From AR5 sp035762565 (GTDB taxonomy: Bacteria; Methylomirabilota; Methylomirabilia; Rokubacteriales; CSP1-6): a stretch of DNA of 64,000 nt. Of the stretch, positions 39,974 to 48,737 are shown one piece after another. Below the pieces are notes generated by a model. It ran no database searches. It was not told where the DNA came from and worked only from the letters and a program-made list of their open reading frames with translations. The stretch lies in assembly GCA_035762565.1 (NCBI GenBank), contig DASTOJ010000305.1, forward strand, positions 1 to 64,000. Reading direction: 5' to 3'. The first letter of the stretch is position 1; the number at the start of each line of letters is the position of its first letter. Both the position numbers and the translations under genes were made by a program.

Positions 39974-41070
39974 GCGATCGCCACCGAGTTGCCCGGCGCG
40001 CCGGTCGCACCCTTGATGGGCACGGGGTTGAACGACCAGGCGAACTCGTACACCCGGTCCTTCGCCAGCTCGGAGGTGTCGAGGTTCTCGTTGATGTAGA
40101 TCCCGTTCAGCGTCAGCCAGATCGCGTGGCAGGCGAACGGCAGGTTCGGGTTCTCGCCGGGCACCGCCTCCACCGGCCAGGTGTCGGCCCCGACGACGGC
40201 GATCTTCTTGTCGGCCAGCCAGCGTCCCGCGCTGATGCCCGGCCCCGGGCAGCCCTTGTTGTACTCGGCGTTGTCCTTCTTCCACAGCGTGCCGTGGCCC
40301 GTGTGGAAGATGACGGCGTCGGCCTCGCCGGGCGCCCGGGTGTTCTGGCGCTTGAGCGCCGCCTCGATGTCGGCGACCGTGATCACGTAGTCGATCGGCA
40401 GCCGGTCACCGCCCTTGAGCGCGAGCACGTCGAGCAGGATGCCGCGGGTGAAGAACGGCCGGCAGTTCTCGATGCCGAGCTTCTTGAGGCCGTAGGTGCC
40501 CCCGACCTCCTCCTGCGTGAGGCCGTTGTAGTAGCGGAGCTTGCCGTCGGTGGCGACCATGCCGATGTGGCCCAGGCTGTCGAACTGCGAGCCCGCCTGG
40601 CCGATCTCGCCGACGAACAGCTCGTCGTGGTAGTAGAGCTTCTGGTTGCCGAAGGGACCGCCGGTGGGCGAGCCCGGGATGACGACGTGCGCGCCCAGCC
40701 GCTCGCCGAACAGCGGGATGCCTTTCTCGAGGACACGCCCCAGGGGATAGATCTTGCCGGTCTTGATCAGCCGGGCCGCCTCCAGCACCTTGGCCGGCGT
40801 GATGCGATTGTTGGCGCCGCGCTGGTCCTGGGCCCCCCACGGGGAGGGCCACCAGTTGCCGGCGCTGAGCGGATTTGCCGCCGCGGGTTGCGCCTGGGCC
40901 TGGGCGACCACCTGGCCCGCCGCCACGCCGGCCGCCACTCCGCCCACGACACCGGCCTTGACGAAGCTCCGGCGCGAGACTGCCTCGGGCCGCGCCGCCT
41001 CCGTCGACTCCTCGGGGACCGCGGGCTCCTCTTGCTTCCGCCAGAACTCTTTCAGCCAACCGGGTTGCAT
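39970..41070 (-). CDS. Tat-exported cyclase family protein (kynurenine formamidase-like)
   Basis: 366 aa. Twin-arginine signal with SRRSFVKAGVVGGVAAG (about residues 32-48). The cyclase/formamidase fold is indicated by LIKTGKIYPLGRVLEKGIP, SQFDSLGHIGM (metal-binding Asp and His), the FFTRGILLDVLAL segment and VIFHTGHGTLW. The HxGxD motif of classical KynB appears in modified form. Such proteins hydrolyse amides or lactone-like esters; the substrate is unknown. GGAGG lies near the ATG. Confidence 0.85.
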   Translation of the reverse strand: MQPGWLKEFWRKQEEPAVPEESTEAARPEAVSRRSFVKAGVVGGVAAGVAAGQVVAQAQAQPAAANPLSAGNWWPSPWGAQDQRGANNRITPAKVLEAARLIKTGKIYPLGRVLEKGIPLFGERLGAHVVIPGSPTGGPFGNQKLYYHDELFVGEIGQAGSQFDSLGHIGMVATDGKLRYYNGLTQEEVGGTYGLKKLGIENCRPFFTRGILLDVLALKGGDRLPIDYVITVADIEAALKRQNTRAPGEADAVIFHTGHGTLWKKDNAEYNKGCPGPGISAGRWLADKKIAVVGADTWPVEAVPGENPNLPFACHAIWLTLNGIYINENLDTSELAKDRVYEFAWSFNPVPIKGATGAPGNSVAIA

Positions 41071-41188
41071 GGCTCGCCTCCGCTGACGTGAGAGTGAGTT
41101 GCGCTGTCCCTTCCGGGTGGCCGTACGTAACCATCACGCCGCGGCAGTGTCAAGACGCGGTGGTACTCTAGCGGCTCCGAGGAGGCTC

Positions 41189-42172
41189 ATGACACTCCAG
41201 ATCGGCTTCATCCCCATCGAGGGCGGTCACTACTATCGGGAGGCGCTGGAGGAGGTCACCCGCGCCGAGGAACTCGGCTTCCATTCGGCGTGGATGGAGG
41301 AACACCACTCCGTCACCAATCACTACTGGCCGTCTCCGCTGCCCGTCCTGGCCGGCTTTGCGACGCGCACGTCCAGGTTGGTGCTCGGCACCGACATCGT
41401 CGTGGCCGCCTTCCATCATCCGGTGCGGCTCGCCGAGGACGTGGCGATGCTCGACGTGATCTCCGGCGGCCGGCTGGTGCTCGGCATCGCGATCGGCTAC
41501 AAGCCGGACGAGTTCGCGCTGTACGGCGTCGAGCTGGAGAAGCGGGGCGCCCGATTCGAGGAGCAGCTGGCCGTCATGAAGGGGCTGTGGACCCAGGAGC
41601 GCGTGCAGTTCAAAGGCGCGTACTATACCGTCGAGGGCCGGCTCGAGCCCAAGCCCGTGCAGAAGCCGCACCCGCCGGTGTGGATCGGCGGCTGGGGCGA
41701 CATCACGCTGCGCCGCGCCGCCACGCTGGCCGACAACTGGATCCCCGGCCCCACCGCGGACCTCGCCCGGCTGCTGCGGGGCAAGGCGCAGTTCCTGGAG
41801 CGGCGGCGGGCGGCCGGGCAGCCGGACCCGGCCGAGTGGCCGCTCACGCGTGACGTGATCGTCGCCGACACCGACCGGCGCGCCCGGGAATTGGCCGAGG
41901 AGCACATCATGGTCGCCTACCGACGGGAGTACGCGGGGGGCTGGCGGCATCCGTTCATCGACGCCTCCATCGCGACCGATCTCGACAAGCTCATGCAGGA
42001 TCGGTTCATCATCGGCGGGCCGGAGCAGTGCGTCGCGCAGGTCCGCCGCTTCGTCGCGCAGTACGGGATGACGCACCTCATCTGCCGCACCTTCTTTCCC
42101 GGCATGCCGCACGCCCACATCATGCGCGAGCTGGAGCTGATCGCCCGGGAAGTGATGCCGGCTTTCCGGTGA
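41189..42172 (+). CDS. Luciferase-like (LLM class) flavin-dependent oxidoreductase
   Basis: 327 aa; start ATG with GGAGG five bases upstream. TIM-barrel monooxygenase family: LQIGFIPIEGGHYYREALEE, GFHSAWMEEHHSVTNHYWPSP (the EEHH motif), LVLGTDIVVAAFHHPVRLAEDVAMLDVISGGRLVLGIAIGY and HPPVWIGGWGDITLRRAA. Distinct from the LLM gene at 32383, sharing only family features. A TACTCT lies about 25 bases upstream. Substrate unknown; no flavin reductase nearby. Confidence 0.88.
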   Translation: MTLQIGFIPIEGGHYYREALEEVTRAEELGFHSAWMEEHHSVTNHYWPSPLPVLAGFATRTSRLVLGTDIVVAAFHHPVRLAEDVAMLDVISGGRLVLGIAIGYKPDEFALYGVELEKRGARFEEQLAVMKGLWTQERVQFKGAYYTVEGRLEPKPVQKPHPPVWIGGWGDITLRRAATLADNWIPGPTADLARLLRGKAQFLERRRAAGQPDPAEWPLTRDVIVADTDRRARELAEEHIMVAYRREYAGGWRHPFIDASIATDLDKLMQDRFIIGGPEQCVAQVRRFVAQYGMTHLICRTFFPGMPHAHIMRELELIAREVMPAFR

Positions 42173-42212
42173 CGACAGGTCAGACCAAGCGGAGGCAACA
42201 GACCTAACTAAC

Positions 42213-42221
42213 TGATATACT
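42213..42221 (+). promoter_or_regulatory. Extended -10 promoter (TGATATACT) of the dihydroorotate-dehydrogenase-like gene
   Basis: TG at 42213 and TATACT at 42216-42221 give a strong extended -10. Transcription would begin near 42228, which is where an in-frame TTG occurs; a GTG with an adjacent AAGAGGAG lies 30 bases on. Confidence 0.65.
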
Positions 42222-42257
42222 GAGGCCTTGCCGGTCCACTTCTGTCGCCAAAGAGGA

Positions 42258-43319
42258 GTGATACCGATCGCACAGGCCGTCTATCGGGTCGACCGTTCGT
42301 ACGCGTGGAACTACGGCCACGCCCCGAAGCTTCCGCGGGTGCGCCGTTTACCGGCCGCGCCGGGGGGACGGCTGTTCGACTGCCCGCTGAACTCGCCACT
42401 GGGCATCGCCGCCGGCCCGTTGCTGAACTCCAAGTGGATCGAGGCCTACGCGCGCGTCGGCTTCGACATCCTGACCTACGCCACGGTGCGCTCCGGGTTC
42501 GTGCCGGCCCTGGCGCTGCCGAACATCCGCGCAGTCGAGAACCGCGAGCAGGCGGCGGTGGCCACCCGGCGCTCCGGACTGAACGGTGATCCCACGCTGG
42601 CCGTCTCGCTCGGCGTGCCCTCGATGGAGCCCGACGTGTGGCGCAAGGACGTGCGGCGGGCGAAGGAGCGGATCGGCAAGGGCCAGGTCCTGATCGTCAG
42701 TGTGCTGGGCTCGCTGCCGGCCGGCGGAGACCGCGAGGCGCTCGTGGGCGACTACGCGGCCTGCGCGCGGTGGGCGGCCGAGGCGGGCGCCGACGTCGTC
42801 GAGGTGCACCTGGCCTGGCCGGATCCGTTCGCCGACCAGCCCCAGGCCATCTACGAGAACCTCCCCCTCTCGGCCCAGATCCTCCATCGGATCCGCACGA
42901 GCGTCGGGGTGCCGATCGTGGCCAAGCTGGGGGCCTTCCGCACCCCCCGGATGCTGCACGACACCGCGACGAGGCTGGCGGCGTGGGCGAGCGGCTTCAC
43001 CCTGGTGAACAGCTTCCAGCGGCGCGTGGTCGACGAGACGGGCAACGCGGTGTTCGAGGGCGCCGGCCGCGACCGGGCGGAGGTCGTCGGCGCCGACACC
43101 TACCCGGCCGCCTCCCGGCAGATCGTCGAGATGCTGGCGTGGCGGCGGGCCGGGTGCTGGGACCGGGCGGTGCTGGCCGTGGGCGGCATCACGTCCGTCG
43201 AGCGCGCGCACGCGATGCTGCGGGAGGGCGCGGACGCCGCCCTCGTCGCGACCGCCGCGCTCTACCAGCCGCTGTTCGCGGTTCGGTTCCGGGAGCAGCG
43301 GGCGGCCCGGGTCGCATAG
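42258..43319 (+). CDS. Dihydroorotate dehydrogenase-like FMN enzyme
   Basis: 353 aa from GTG (363 from a TTG at 42228). TIM-barrel FMN oxidoreductase: RLFDCPLNSPLGIAAGPLLNSKW at the N-terminus, TYATVRSG, VSVLGSLPAGGD, VVEVHLAWPD, IVAKLGAF, VNSFQRR and the FMN-phosphate end VGGITSVERAHAMLREGADAALVATAALYQP. Divergence from PyrD in the middle (no obvious catalytic Ser/Cys loop of class 1 or 2) means the substrate may differ. It stands alone with its own promoter and a 3' hairpin. Confidence 0.78.
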   Translation: MIPIAQAVYRVDRSYAWNYGHAPKLPRVRRLPAAPGGRLFDCPLNSPLGIAAGPLLNSKWIEAYARVGFDILTYATVRSGFVPALALPNIRAVENREQAAVATRRSGLNGDPTLAVSLGVPSMEPDVWRKDVRRAKERIGKGQVLIVSVLGSLPAGGDREALVGDYAACARWAAEAGADVVEVHLAWPDPFADQPQAIYENLPLSAQILHRIRTSVGVPIVAKLGAFRTPRMLHDTATRLAAWASGFTLVNSFQRRVVDETGNAVFEGAGRDRAEVVGADTYPAASRQIVEMLAWRRAGCWDRAVLAVGGITSVERAHAMLREGADAALVATAALYQPLFAVRFREQRAARVA

Positions 43320-43336
43320 GGCGGAGGCTTGTTGGG

Positions 43337-43365
43337 GATCGGGGGAGCGCGGCTGCCCCCCGATC
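43337..43365 (+). terminator. Strong hairpin after the DHOD-like gene
   Basis: GATCGGGGG (43337-43345) pairs perfectly with CCCCCGATC (43357-43365); an inner AGC/GCT pair shortens the loop. It lies 17 bases beyond the stop. There is no U-tract, as is common in GC-rich genomes, so it may rely on stem strength. Confidence 0.65.
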
Positions 43366-43403
43366 ACCCCCCGAGCGGCGGCGAATAAGTTTCGTCGGGG
43401 GAC

Positions 43404-44618
43404 GTGTCGGCCCGTATCGTTCTGGGCGTGACTCGACTGTGCTCCTGGCCGCGCTGGTGCGCGCTCCTCGTCGGGGTGGGAATCGCGCTTGGTGGGGCCG
43501 TGGATGCGGCGGGGGCGGGGGCGCCGACGGATACGTTGCGGGATTTCTTCGGCGCGGTGAACGTCGTGCTGAACGATCCCCGCACGGAAGACCAGCCGCA
43601 GGAGAAACTGCGGGCGATCCGCCGTCACGTCGACGACGTGTTCGACTTCCGGGAAGCGGCCATGCTCGCCCTGGGCCGCGAGTGGGCCGCCCGCACCGCG
43701 CTCGAGCAGAACGAGTTCGTCGCGCTGTTCGCCGACCTCCTGGAGCGCTCGTTCGTGTGGCGCGTCGCCGGCAAGGCCAGCCTCGGCGGCGGCGTGAAGG
43801 TCGACTACGTGGGCGAGACGGTCAACGGCGACACCGCCTCCGTCCAGACCGCCGTCGCCGCCCGCGACGGCAGTGATTTCCGGCTGGAGTTCCGCCTGGT
43901 GCGGCGGGCCGAGCGGTGGGTCGTGCGCGACGTCGTGATGGAGGGCGTCAGCACGATGGAGAATTATCGCGCCCAGTTCCAGCGCGTCGTGCGCGACACG
44001 TCCTGGCCCGAGCTCGTGAGCCAGCTGCGCGCCAAGGTCGGCGCGCCGCCGGGCGGTGGTCAGGTCACGACGGCCCGGGTGGTCTCGCCCCCGCCGGTTG
44101 CGCCACCTCCGCCCGGACCCGCGCCGCGGCCGGTGGTGCCCCCCTTGCCCCTGCCCACGCTCGACCGAACGATCGCAGACGAGCGCCGGGCACTCGCGCG
44201 GGACGTTGCCGCCGTCATCACGCCGGGCCTCGCCGTGCCCGACGTCACCTCGGCAGGGCCGCCGCGACCGCGGCGCGAGATCGTGCCGGTCGTCCTTCCA
44301 TCGACCACGGTCGCCGCCGTCGCTCCGGCCCGGCCGCCCGAGGCCCCCGCGGGCCCCGTCCCCGCCCTCGCCCCCCGGACTCCGCCCGCAACGGTCTGGA
44401 TCCAGGTCGGCGCCTTCAAGAGCGCGACGCTGGCCGGTCGCGTGGCGGCGCGAGTGAACGGCGAGATCCTCGTCGTCGCCCCGCGAGCGCCGGCCGGGGT
44501 ACGGGGAGAGCCACTCCTGCGCGTCCGCGTGGGTCCCTTCCCCGACCGCGCCCACGCCGCCGACCGGCTGCGGGAAATCCGGGCGCTCGGCTACCAGCCC
44601 TTCCTCACGGGGGACTGA
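43404..44618 (+). CDS. MlaC-type phospholipid-binding protein fused to a SPOR domain
   Basis: 404 aa. Signal-like N-terminus (LCSWPRWCALLVGVGIALGGAV). Residues about 40-215 are an MlaC/Ttg2D domain: TDTLRDFFGAVNVVLND, HVDDVFDFREAAMLALGREW, FVALFADLLERSF, VDYVGETVNGDTASVQTAV. A long Pro-rich linker (about 220-320) leads to a C-terminal SPOR domain (WIQVGAFKSATLAGRVAARV, LLRVRVGPFPDRAHAADRL), which binds denuded septal peptidoglycan. GTG start. Combination suggests a lipid carrier held at the wall or division site; see findings. Confidence 0.85.
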   Translation: MSARIVLGVTRLCSWPRWCALLVGVGIALGGAVDAAGAGAPTDTLRDFFGAVNVVLNDPRTEDQPQEKLRAIRRHVDDVFDFREAAMLALGREWAARTALEQNEFVALFADLLERSFVWRVAGKASLGGGVKVDYVGETVNGDTASVQTAVAARDGSDFRLEFRLVRRAERWVVRDVVMEGVSTMENYRAQFQRVVRDTSWPELVSQLRAKVGAPPGGGQVTTARVVSPPPVAPPPPGPAPRPVVPPLPLPTLDRTIADERRALARDVAAVITPGLAVPDVTSAGPPRPRREIVPVVLPSTTVAAVAPARPPEAPAGPVPALAPRTPPATVWIQVGAFKSATLAGRVAARVNGEILVVAPRAPAGVRGEPLLRVRVGPFPDRAHAADRLREIRALGYQPFLTGD

Positions 44619-44659
44619 CCGGCCGGGCACCCCGCGTCCGCCGTGCTAGGCTAGCGCGC

Positions 44660-45649
44660 GTGCGCTGGCTGATCGTCCTGCCCTTTGCGCGGCCAGGGCT
44701 GATGGGGGTGGACTTCGGCGACGAGCTGCGCGGGCTCGGCCACGAGGTGCGTCTCTTCGCCTACCGGCGCGACGACCCACTCTACAAGAACACGCCGACC
44801 AAGGGGCTCTACCAGCGCTGGATCCTCCGCCGCCTCGAGCGCGCCTGCGCGGCCTGGCGTCCGGAGGTCGTGCTGGTGATCAAGGGCGGGCCGATCCCCC
44901 CGGACTTCCTGCGGCGGGTGAAGGCGCGGCTCGGCCCGCTGGTCGTGAACGTCTTCCCCGACAACCCGCTGTGGATGATCCCGTTCGAGTGCCTGGAGGC
45001 CTATGACGTCTTCTTCACCAAGGAGCGCTACGCGCTCCGGACGCTGCAATCGGTCGGCCTGCGCAACCTCCACTACCTGCCGATGTACTGCGTGCCCGCC
45101 GCGCACCATCCGGTCGCCCTGACGCCGGACGAGACGCAACGGTTCGGCGCCGCGGTGTCGCTGGTCGGAAGCCGCTACGGCTACCGTGAGCGCCTCGTGC
45201 GCGCGCTGGCCGACCGGCCGCTGCGGGTGTGGGGCGGCGGCTGGAGCCGCGCCCGTGATCCGGCCGTGCGCCCGCTCGTCGCCGGCGGGCCGGTCTTCGG
45301 GCGCGACAAGCTGTGCGTGTACTCGGGCTCCACGCTTTCGCTCAACCCGCACCATCCGATGAACGACATCGTCGGCGTGAACACGCGGACGTTCGAGCTT
45401 GCCGCGGCGGGCGCCTGCCAGGTGGCCGACTTCAAGGAGGATATGGCCACGCTGTTCAAGCCCGGCGAGGAGGTCGTCGTCTACCGCGACCTCGGCGAGC
45501 TGCGCCGGCTGCTCGATCACTATCTGGCGCGGCCCGAGGAGGCGCGCGCCGTCGGCGACAACGCCCGGCGCCGCGCGCTGACCGAGCACACCCTGCGCCA
45601 TCGCGTCGAGGAGATGCTGGCGGTGATCCGGGAGCGGTTCGGCCGATGA
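44660..45649 (+). CDS. CgeB-like glycosyltransferase
   Basis: 329 aa. Resembles spore-maturation CgeB/DUF3880 glycosyltransferases: VRWLIVLPFARPGLMG, RPEVVLVIKGGPIPPDFL, VNVFPDNPLWM, and the C-terminal LSLNPHHPMNDIVGVNTRTFELAAAGACQVADF with KPGEEVVVYRDLGEL. No membrane helix. GTG start; TGC-TAGGCT extended -10 ends seven bases before it (leaderless). Its stop overlaps the threonine synthase ATG (ATGA), an odd functional pairing. Acceptor unknown; likely surface glycan. Confidence 0.85.
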   Translation: MRWLIVLPFARPGLMGVDFGDELRGLGHEVRLFAYRRDDPLYKNTPTKGLYQRWILRRLERACAAWRPEVVLVIKGGPIPPDFLRRVKARLGPLVVNVFPDNPLWMIPFECLEAYDVFFTKERYALRTLQSVGLRNLHYLPMYCVPAAHHPVALTPDETQRFGAAVSLVGSRYGYRERLVRALADRPLRVWGGGWSRARDPAVRPLVAGGPVFGRDKLCVYSGSTLSLNPHHPMNDIVGVNTRTFELAAAGACQVADFKEDMATLFKPGEEVVVYRDLGELRRLLDHYLARPEEARAVGDNARRRALTEHTLRHRVEEMLAVIRERFGR

Positions 45650-46872
45650 CGGAGTCGCTCGCGCGCGACCTCGTCTGCATCGACTGCGGGAGCGCCTACG
45701 CCCTCGGCTACCGGCTGGAGTGCGAGAGGTGTCGCGGGCTCCTGGAGCTGCGCTACGACCTGGACCCGGCGCGCCGCGAGGGGCCCGGCCTCCTGCGCGG
45801 CGGCGGCCTCTGGCGCTACGCCCCGATGCTGCCGATCGCCGATCCCGCGCACCGGGTGACGCTCGGCGAGGGGGGTTCGCCGCTGCTGGAGTGCCCGCGG
45901 CTGGCCGCGCAGCTGGGCGTGCGCCGGCTGCGCCTCAAGTACGAGGGGGCGAACCCCACCGGCACGGTCAAAGACCGCTCGTCCGCCACCGCCGTGGGCG
46001 CCGCCCTGCAGTTCGGCTTCCGTGCGACCTCGGTGGTCTCGAGCGGAAACGCCGGCTCCTCGATCGCCGCCTACTCGGCGCGGGCCGGACTGCGCTCGCT
46101 CATCTTCGCCTACGAGCGCGCCTCGGCGCCCAAGCTGCTGCACATGGCGGCGACCACGACCGACCTCGTCGTCTACCGGGGCGTCTACGACGATCTCATC
46201 ACGATCTGGGACCGGCTCGTGGAGGACCGCCTCTTCTTCGACTGCGGCGCTTCCCGCAATGCCTACAAGCACGAGGGCAAGAAAACGCTCGCGTACGAGA
46301 TCGCCGAGCAGAGCGGCTGGGCGCCGCCCGACGTGGTCGTGGCGCCGGTAGCCGTGGGTGAGACTTTCATCGCGGCCGCGCGGGGCTTCCGGGAGATGCA
46401 CGCGGCGGGCTGGATCCCCCGTGTCCCCCGCATGGTGGCGGCCCAGGCGACCCGCGCGAATGCCGTGGTGCGCGCGTTCCGCGCGAACACCGCCATCACC
46501 CCGCTCACGATCGGCTACACGGTCGCCGAGGGACTCGCCGCCGGCAATCCCGGGCGCAAGGGCGAGTGGGTGTTGCGTCTGCTCCGCGAGCACGGCGGCG
46601 CCGCCGGGGACGTGGAGGACGAGGCGATCCTCGCCGCCCAGCGCACGCTGGCCCGCACCGAGGGCGTGTGGGCCGGTCCCACCGGCGCCGCCTCGCTGGC
46701 CGTGCTGATGCGGCTCCTGGCCGACCGCGCGCTCGATCCCGCGCAGGACATCTGCGTGGTCATCAGCGAGACCGGCCTCAAGACCGAGGCGGAGCCGCCC
46801 AGCCGGAGCGGCACCGCGTTCGACGAGGCGTCGCTACGCCGTCTCGTCACCGGGCGCCTGGGGCCGCGCTGA
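45646..46872 (+). CDS. thrC: Threonine synthase
   Basis: PLP enzyme converting O-phosphohomoserine to threonine, 408 aa. N-terminal zinc-ribbon-like segment (CIDCG...CERCRG), then the PLP lysine in NPTGTVKDRSS (about residue 109), VVSSGNAGSSIAAYSARAGL (phosphate loop), and VAPVAVGETFIAAARGF. Related cystathionine synthases lack the zinc ribbon, and the fold order fits thrC. hom and thrB are not in the window. Start overlaps the CgeB-like stop. Confidence 0.87.
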   Translation: MTESLARDLVCIDCGSAYALGYRLECERCRGLLELRYDLDPARREGPGLLRGGGLWRYAPMLPIADPAHRVTLGEGGSPLLECPRLAAQLGVRRLRLKYEGANPTGTVKDRSSATAVGAALQFGFRATSVVSSGNAGSSIAAYSARAGLRSLIFAYERASAPKLLHMAATTTDLVVYRGVYDDLITIWDRLVEDRLFFDCGASRNAYKHEGKKTLAYEIAEQSGWAPPDVVVAPVAVGETFIAAARGFREMHAAGWIPRVPRMVAAQATRANAVVRAFRANTAITPLTIGYTVAEGLAAGNPGRKGEWVLRLLREHGGAAGDVEDEAILAAQRTLARTEGVWAGPTGAASLAVLMRLLADRALDPAQDICVVISETGLKTEAEPPSRSGTAFDEASLRRLVTGRLGPR

Positions 46873-46885
46873 CCGGCCCTGCCGC

Positions 46886-47458
46886 GTGCCGCTGCCACGC
46901 GCGTTCTACCTCCGAACCCCCCGGGTCGTGGCCCGCGACCTCCTCGGCTGCGTCCTCGTGTCCCGCCGCGGCGGCGTCCTGACGGCCGGCCGCATCGTCG
47001 AGACCGAGGCGTACCTGGGCCCCGAGGACGCCGCCTCCCATGCCGCGTTTCGGCCGGGCAGCCACGCGCTCTTCTACGGCGGGGGTGGCGTGGCCTACGT
47101 CTTCCTGAACTACGGCACTCACCTCTGCCTCAACGCGATCACCGGACGCCCGGGGACTCCGGGCTGCGTCCTCATCCGCGCGCTCGAGCCGGTGGCCGGG
47201 CGGGCGGCGATGGCGCGGCGCCGCGGCACGGCGCGCGACTCGCCGCGCCTGGCGTCCGGTCCCGGCAATCTCACCCGCGCCCTGGGCGTCACGCTGCGCG
47301 ACAACGGCGCCGATCTCACCCGGGGTGCGCTGAGCGTCGAGCCACCACGCGGCCCCCGGCGCTTTCGCATCGCGACCGGTCCCCGCGTCGGCATCACCCG
47401 CGCGGTGGACCTCCGCCTGCGCTTCTGGATCGCCGGACACCCCAACACGTCTCGCTGA
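46886..47458 (+). CDS. 3-methyladenine/alkyladenine DNA glycosylase (AAG/MPG family)
   Basis: 190 aa, GTG start 13 bases after thrC. AAG fold: LPRAFYLRTPRVVARDLLGCVLV, the catalytic ETEAYLGPEDAASHAAF (general base Glu), MF..YGGGGVAYVFLNYGTHLCLN and GPGNLTRALGVTLRDNG. Removes alkylated and deaminated purines by base flipping. Length and motif order are typical. Likely co-transcribed with thrC without functional link. Confidence 0.92.
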   Translation: MPLPRAFYLRTPRVVARDLLGCVLVSRRGGVLTAGRIVETEAYLGPEDAASHAAFRPGSHALFYGGGGVAYVFLNYGTHLCLNAITGRPGTPGCVLIRALEPVAGRAAMARRRGTARDSPRLASGPGNLTRALGVTLRDNGADLTRGALSVEPPRGPRRFRIATGPRVGITRAVDLRLRFWIAGHPNTSR

Positions 47459-47625
47459 ACCACGGGGGAGCACGCCGCAATGAACCACCCAGGGTCGGGT
47501 GGCCGTTGCCCACCGGGCGGTGTCCGGGAGGGTCGTCGCCTTCCTTCGCGCGGCTTTGGGCGGATGCGGGGCGGGCACGGGCCTTGCCACGCTTTCGTCG
47601 TGGCGACCCCGACGGGAGGAGACGA

Positions 47626-47961
47626 ATGACCAGGCTGACCCGATCGATCGGCGTGCTCGCGGCAACCCTGGCGCTGACCGGCTGCGCGTCCCTGAGCGAC
47701 CCGGTCGTGCAGTTCCTCAACGACAGCTCCACCACCACCGCGATCAAGACCCGGCTGGCGATGGACGGCCCCCGCACTCTTACCGGCATCGGGGTCCACA
47801 CCTCCGACGACATGGTGCGGCTCACCGGCACGGTCGCCGGCGAGGCCGAGCGGCAGCGGGTGGAGTCCATCGCCCGCGGCATCGCGGGCGACAACCGCGT
47901 GATCAGCGAGGTGCGGGTGGCGACGAGTCCCGCGGCGGCACCCCGCGCTCAGAAGGAGTAG
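47626..47961 (+). CDS. BON-domain lipoprotein (OsmY-like)
   Basis: 111 aa. ATG with GGGAGGAGA immediately upstream; signal with lipobox LTGC (Cys about 20). A single BON domain follows: SSTTTAIKTRLAMDG, VHTSDDMVRLTGTVAGEAERQRVESIARG and DNRVISEVRV. BON domains bind membrane phospholipid and are often stress-induced. The last 13 bp overlap the convergent hydrolase gene. Confidence 0.9.
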   Translation: MTRLTRSIGVLAATLALTGCASLSDPVVQFLNDSSTTTAIKTRLAMDGPRTLTGIGVHTSDDMVRLTGTVAGEAERQRVESIARGIAGDNRVISEVRVATSPAAAPRAQKE

Positions 47962-48737
47962 GCGCGCAGCTCCTCGGCGACCTCGACGACCCCGCCGAAG
48001 TGCCGCCGGGCCTCGGCCGCGAGGGCGCCGACGTGGTCGTGGTACTCGATCGCGATGTGCGTGAGGAGCAGCCGCCGCACGCCGGCACGGGCCGCCACCC
48101 GGCCGGCGTCGGCGGCGCTGGAGTGGGCGACGAAGCGGCCGGGCGCGCGGTCGGGCTCGGCGAACGTCGCCTCGTGGACGAGCGTGTCGGCGCCACGGGC
48201 CAGGGCGACGACCGCCTCGCTGGGCTCCGTATCGGACGAGTAGACCACGCCGGCGCCGCCCTCGACGTCCACGCGCACCGCGAAGTTCGGCATCGCGCCG
48301 TGCGCATTGGGCGCCGTGCGCACCGCCAGACCGCCCGTCGTGAACGCTCGGGCGCCGACGGCCAGGTCGATCGGCGCCAGCTCCAGGGCGAAGAACTCGG
48401 GCCGCTTCCACAACCGGAAGACCGTGAGCAGCGTCCGGAGCGGGTCGACGTGCTCGGGCCGGCACACGACGGTCAGCGGGGCGCGCCGTTCGAGGACGGC
48501 CAGCTGCCGGACGAGCGAGGGCAGGCCGTAGGCGTGGTCGACGTGCATATGGGTGATGATGGCGTGCGTGAGCAGGAGCGGGTCGAGGCCGAGCCGGCGC
48601 AGCCGCTGCACGGTGCCTCCGCCGCAGTCGGCGAGGACCGCGGCCCCGTCCCCCTCGAAGACGAGCGAGGTGTTCTCGCGCTCGGCCGACGCGACCGACC
48701 CCGAGGTGCCGAGGAAGGCGAACCGCGCCGGCGTCAC
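47949..48737 (-). CDS. Metallo-beta-lactamase-fold hydrolase, RNase Z-like
   Basis: 262 aa. HxHxDH zinc motif in ITHMHVDHAYGL, further ligands in VYSSDTEPSEA, LVHEATF and LLTHIAIEYHDH; N-terminal RFAFLGTSGSVASAERENTS fits the RNase Z/ElaC group. The GTG overlaps the LolA-like stop (GTGA). True RNase Z needs its exosite arm, which I cannot identify, so it could be another phosphodiesterase. Cytoplasmic. Confidence 0.85.
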   Translation of the reverse strand: MTPARFAFLGTSGSVASAERENTSLVFEGDGAAVLADCGGGTVQRLRRLGLDPLLLTHAIITHMHVDHAYGLPSLVRQLAVLERRAPLTVVCRPEHVDPLRTLLTVFRLWKRPEFFALELAPIDLAVGARAFTTGGLAVRTAPNAHGAMPNFAVRVDVEGGAGVVYSSDTEPSEAVVALARGADTLVHEATFAEPDRAPGRFVAHSSAADAGRVAARAGVRRLLLTHIAIEYHDHVGALAAEARRHFGGVVEVAEELRAYSF

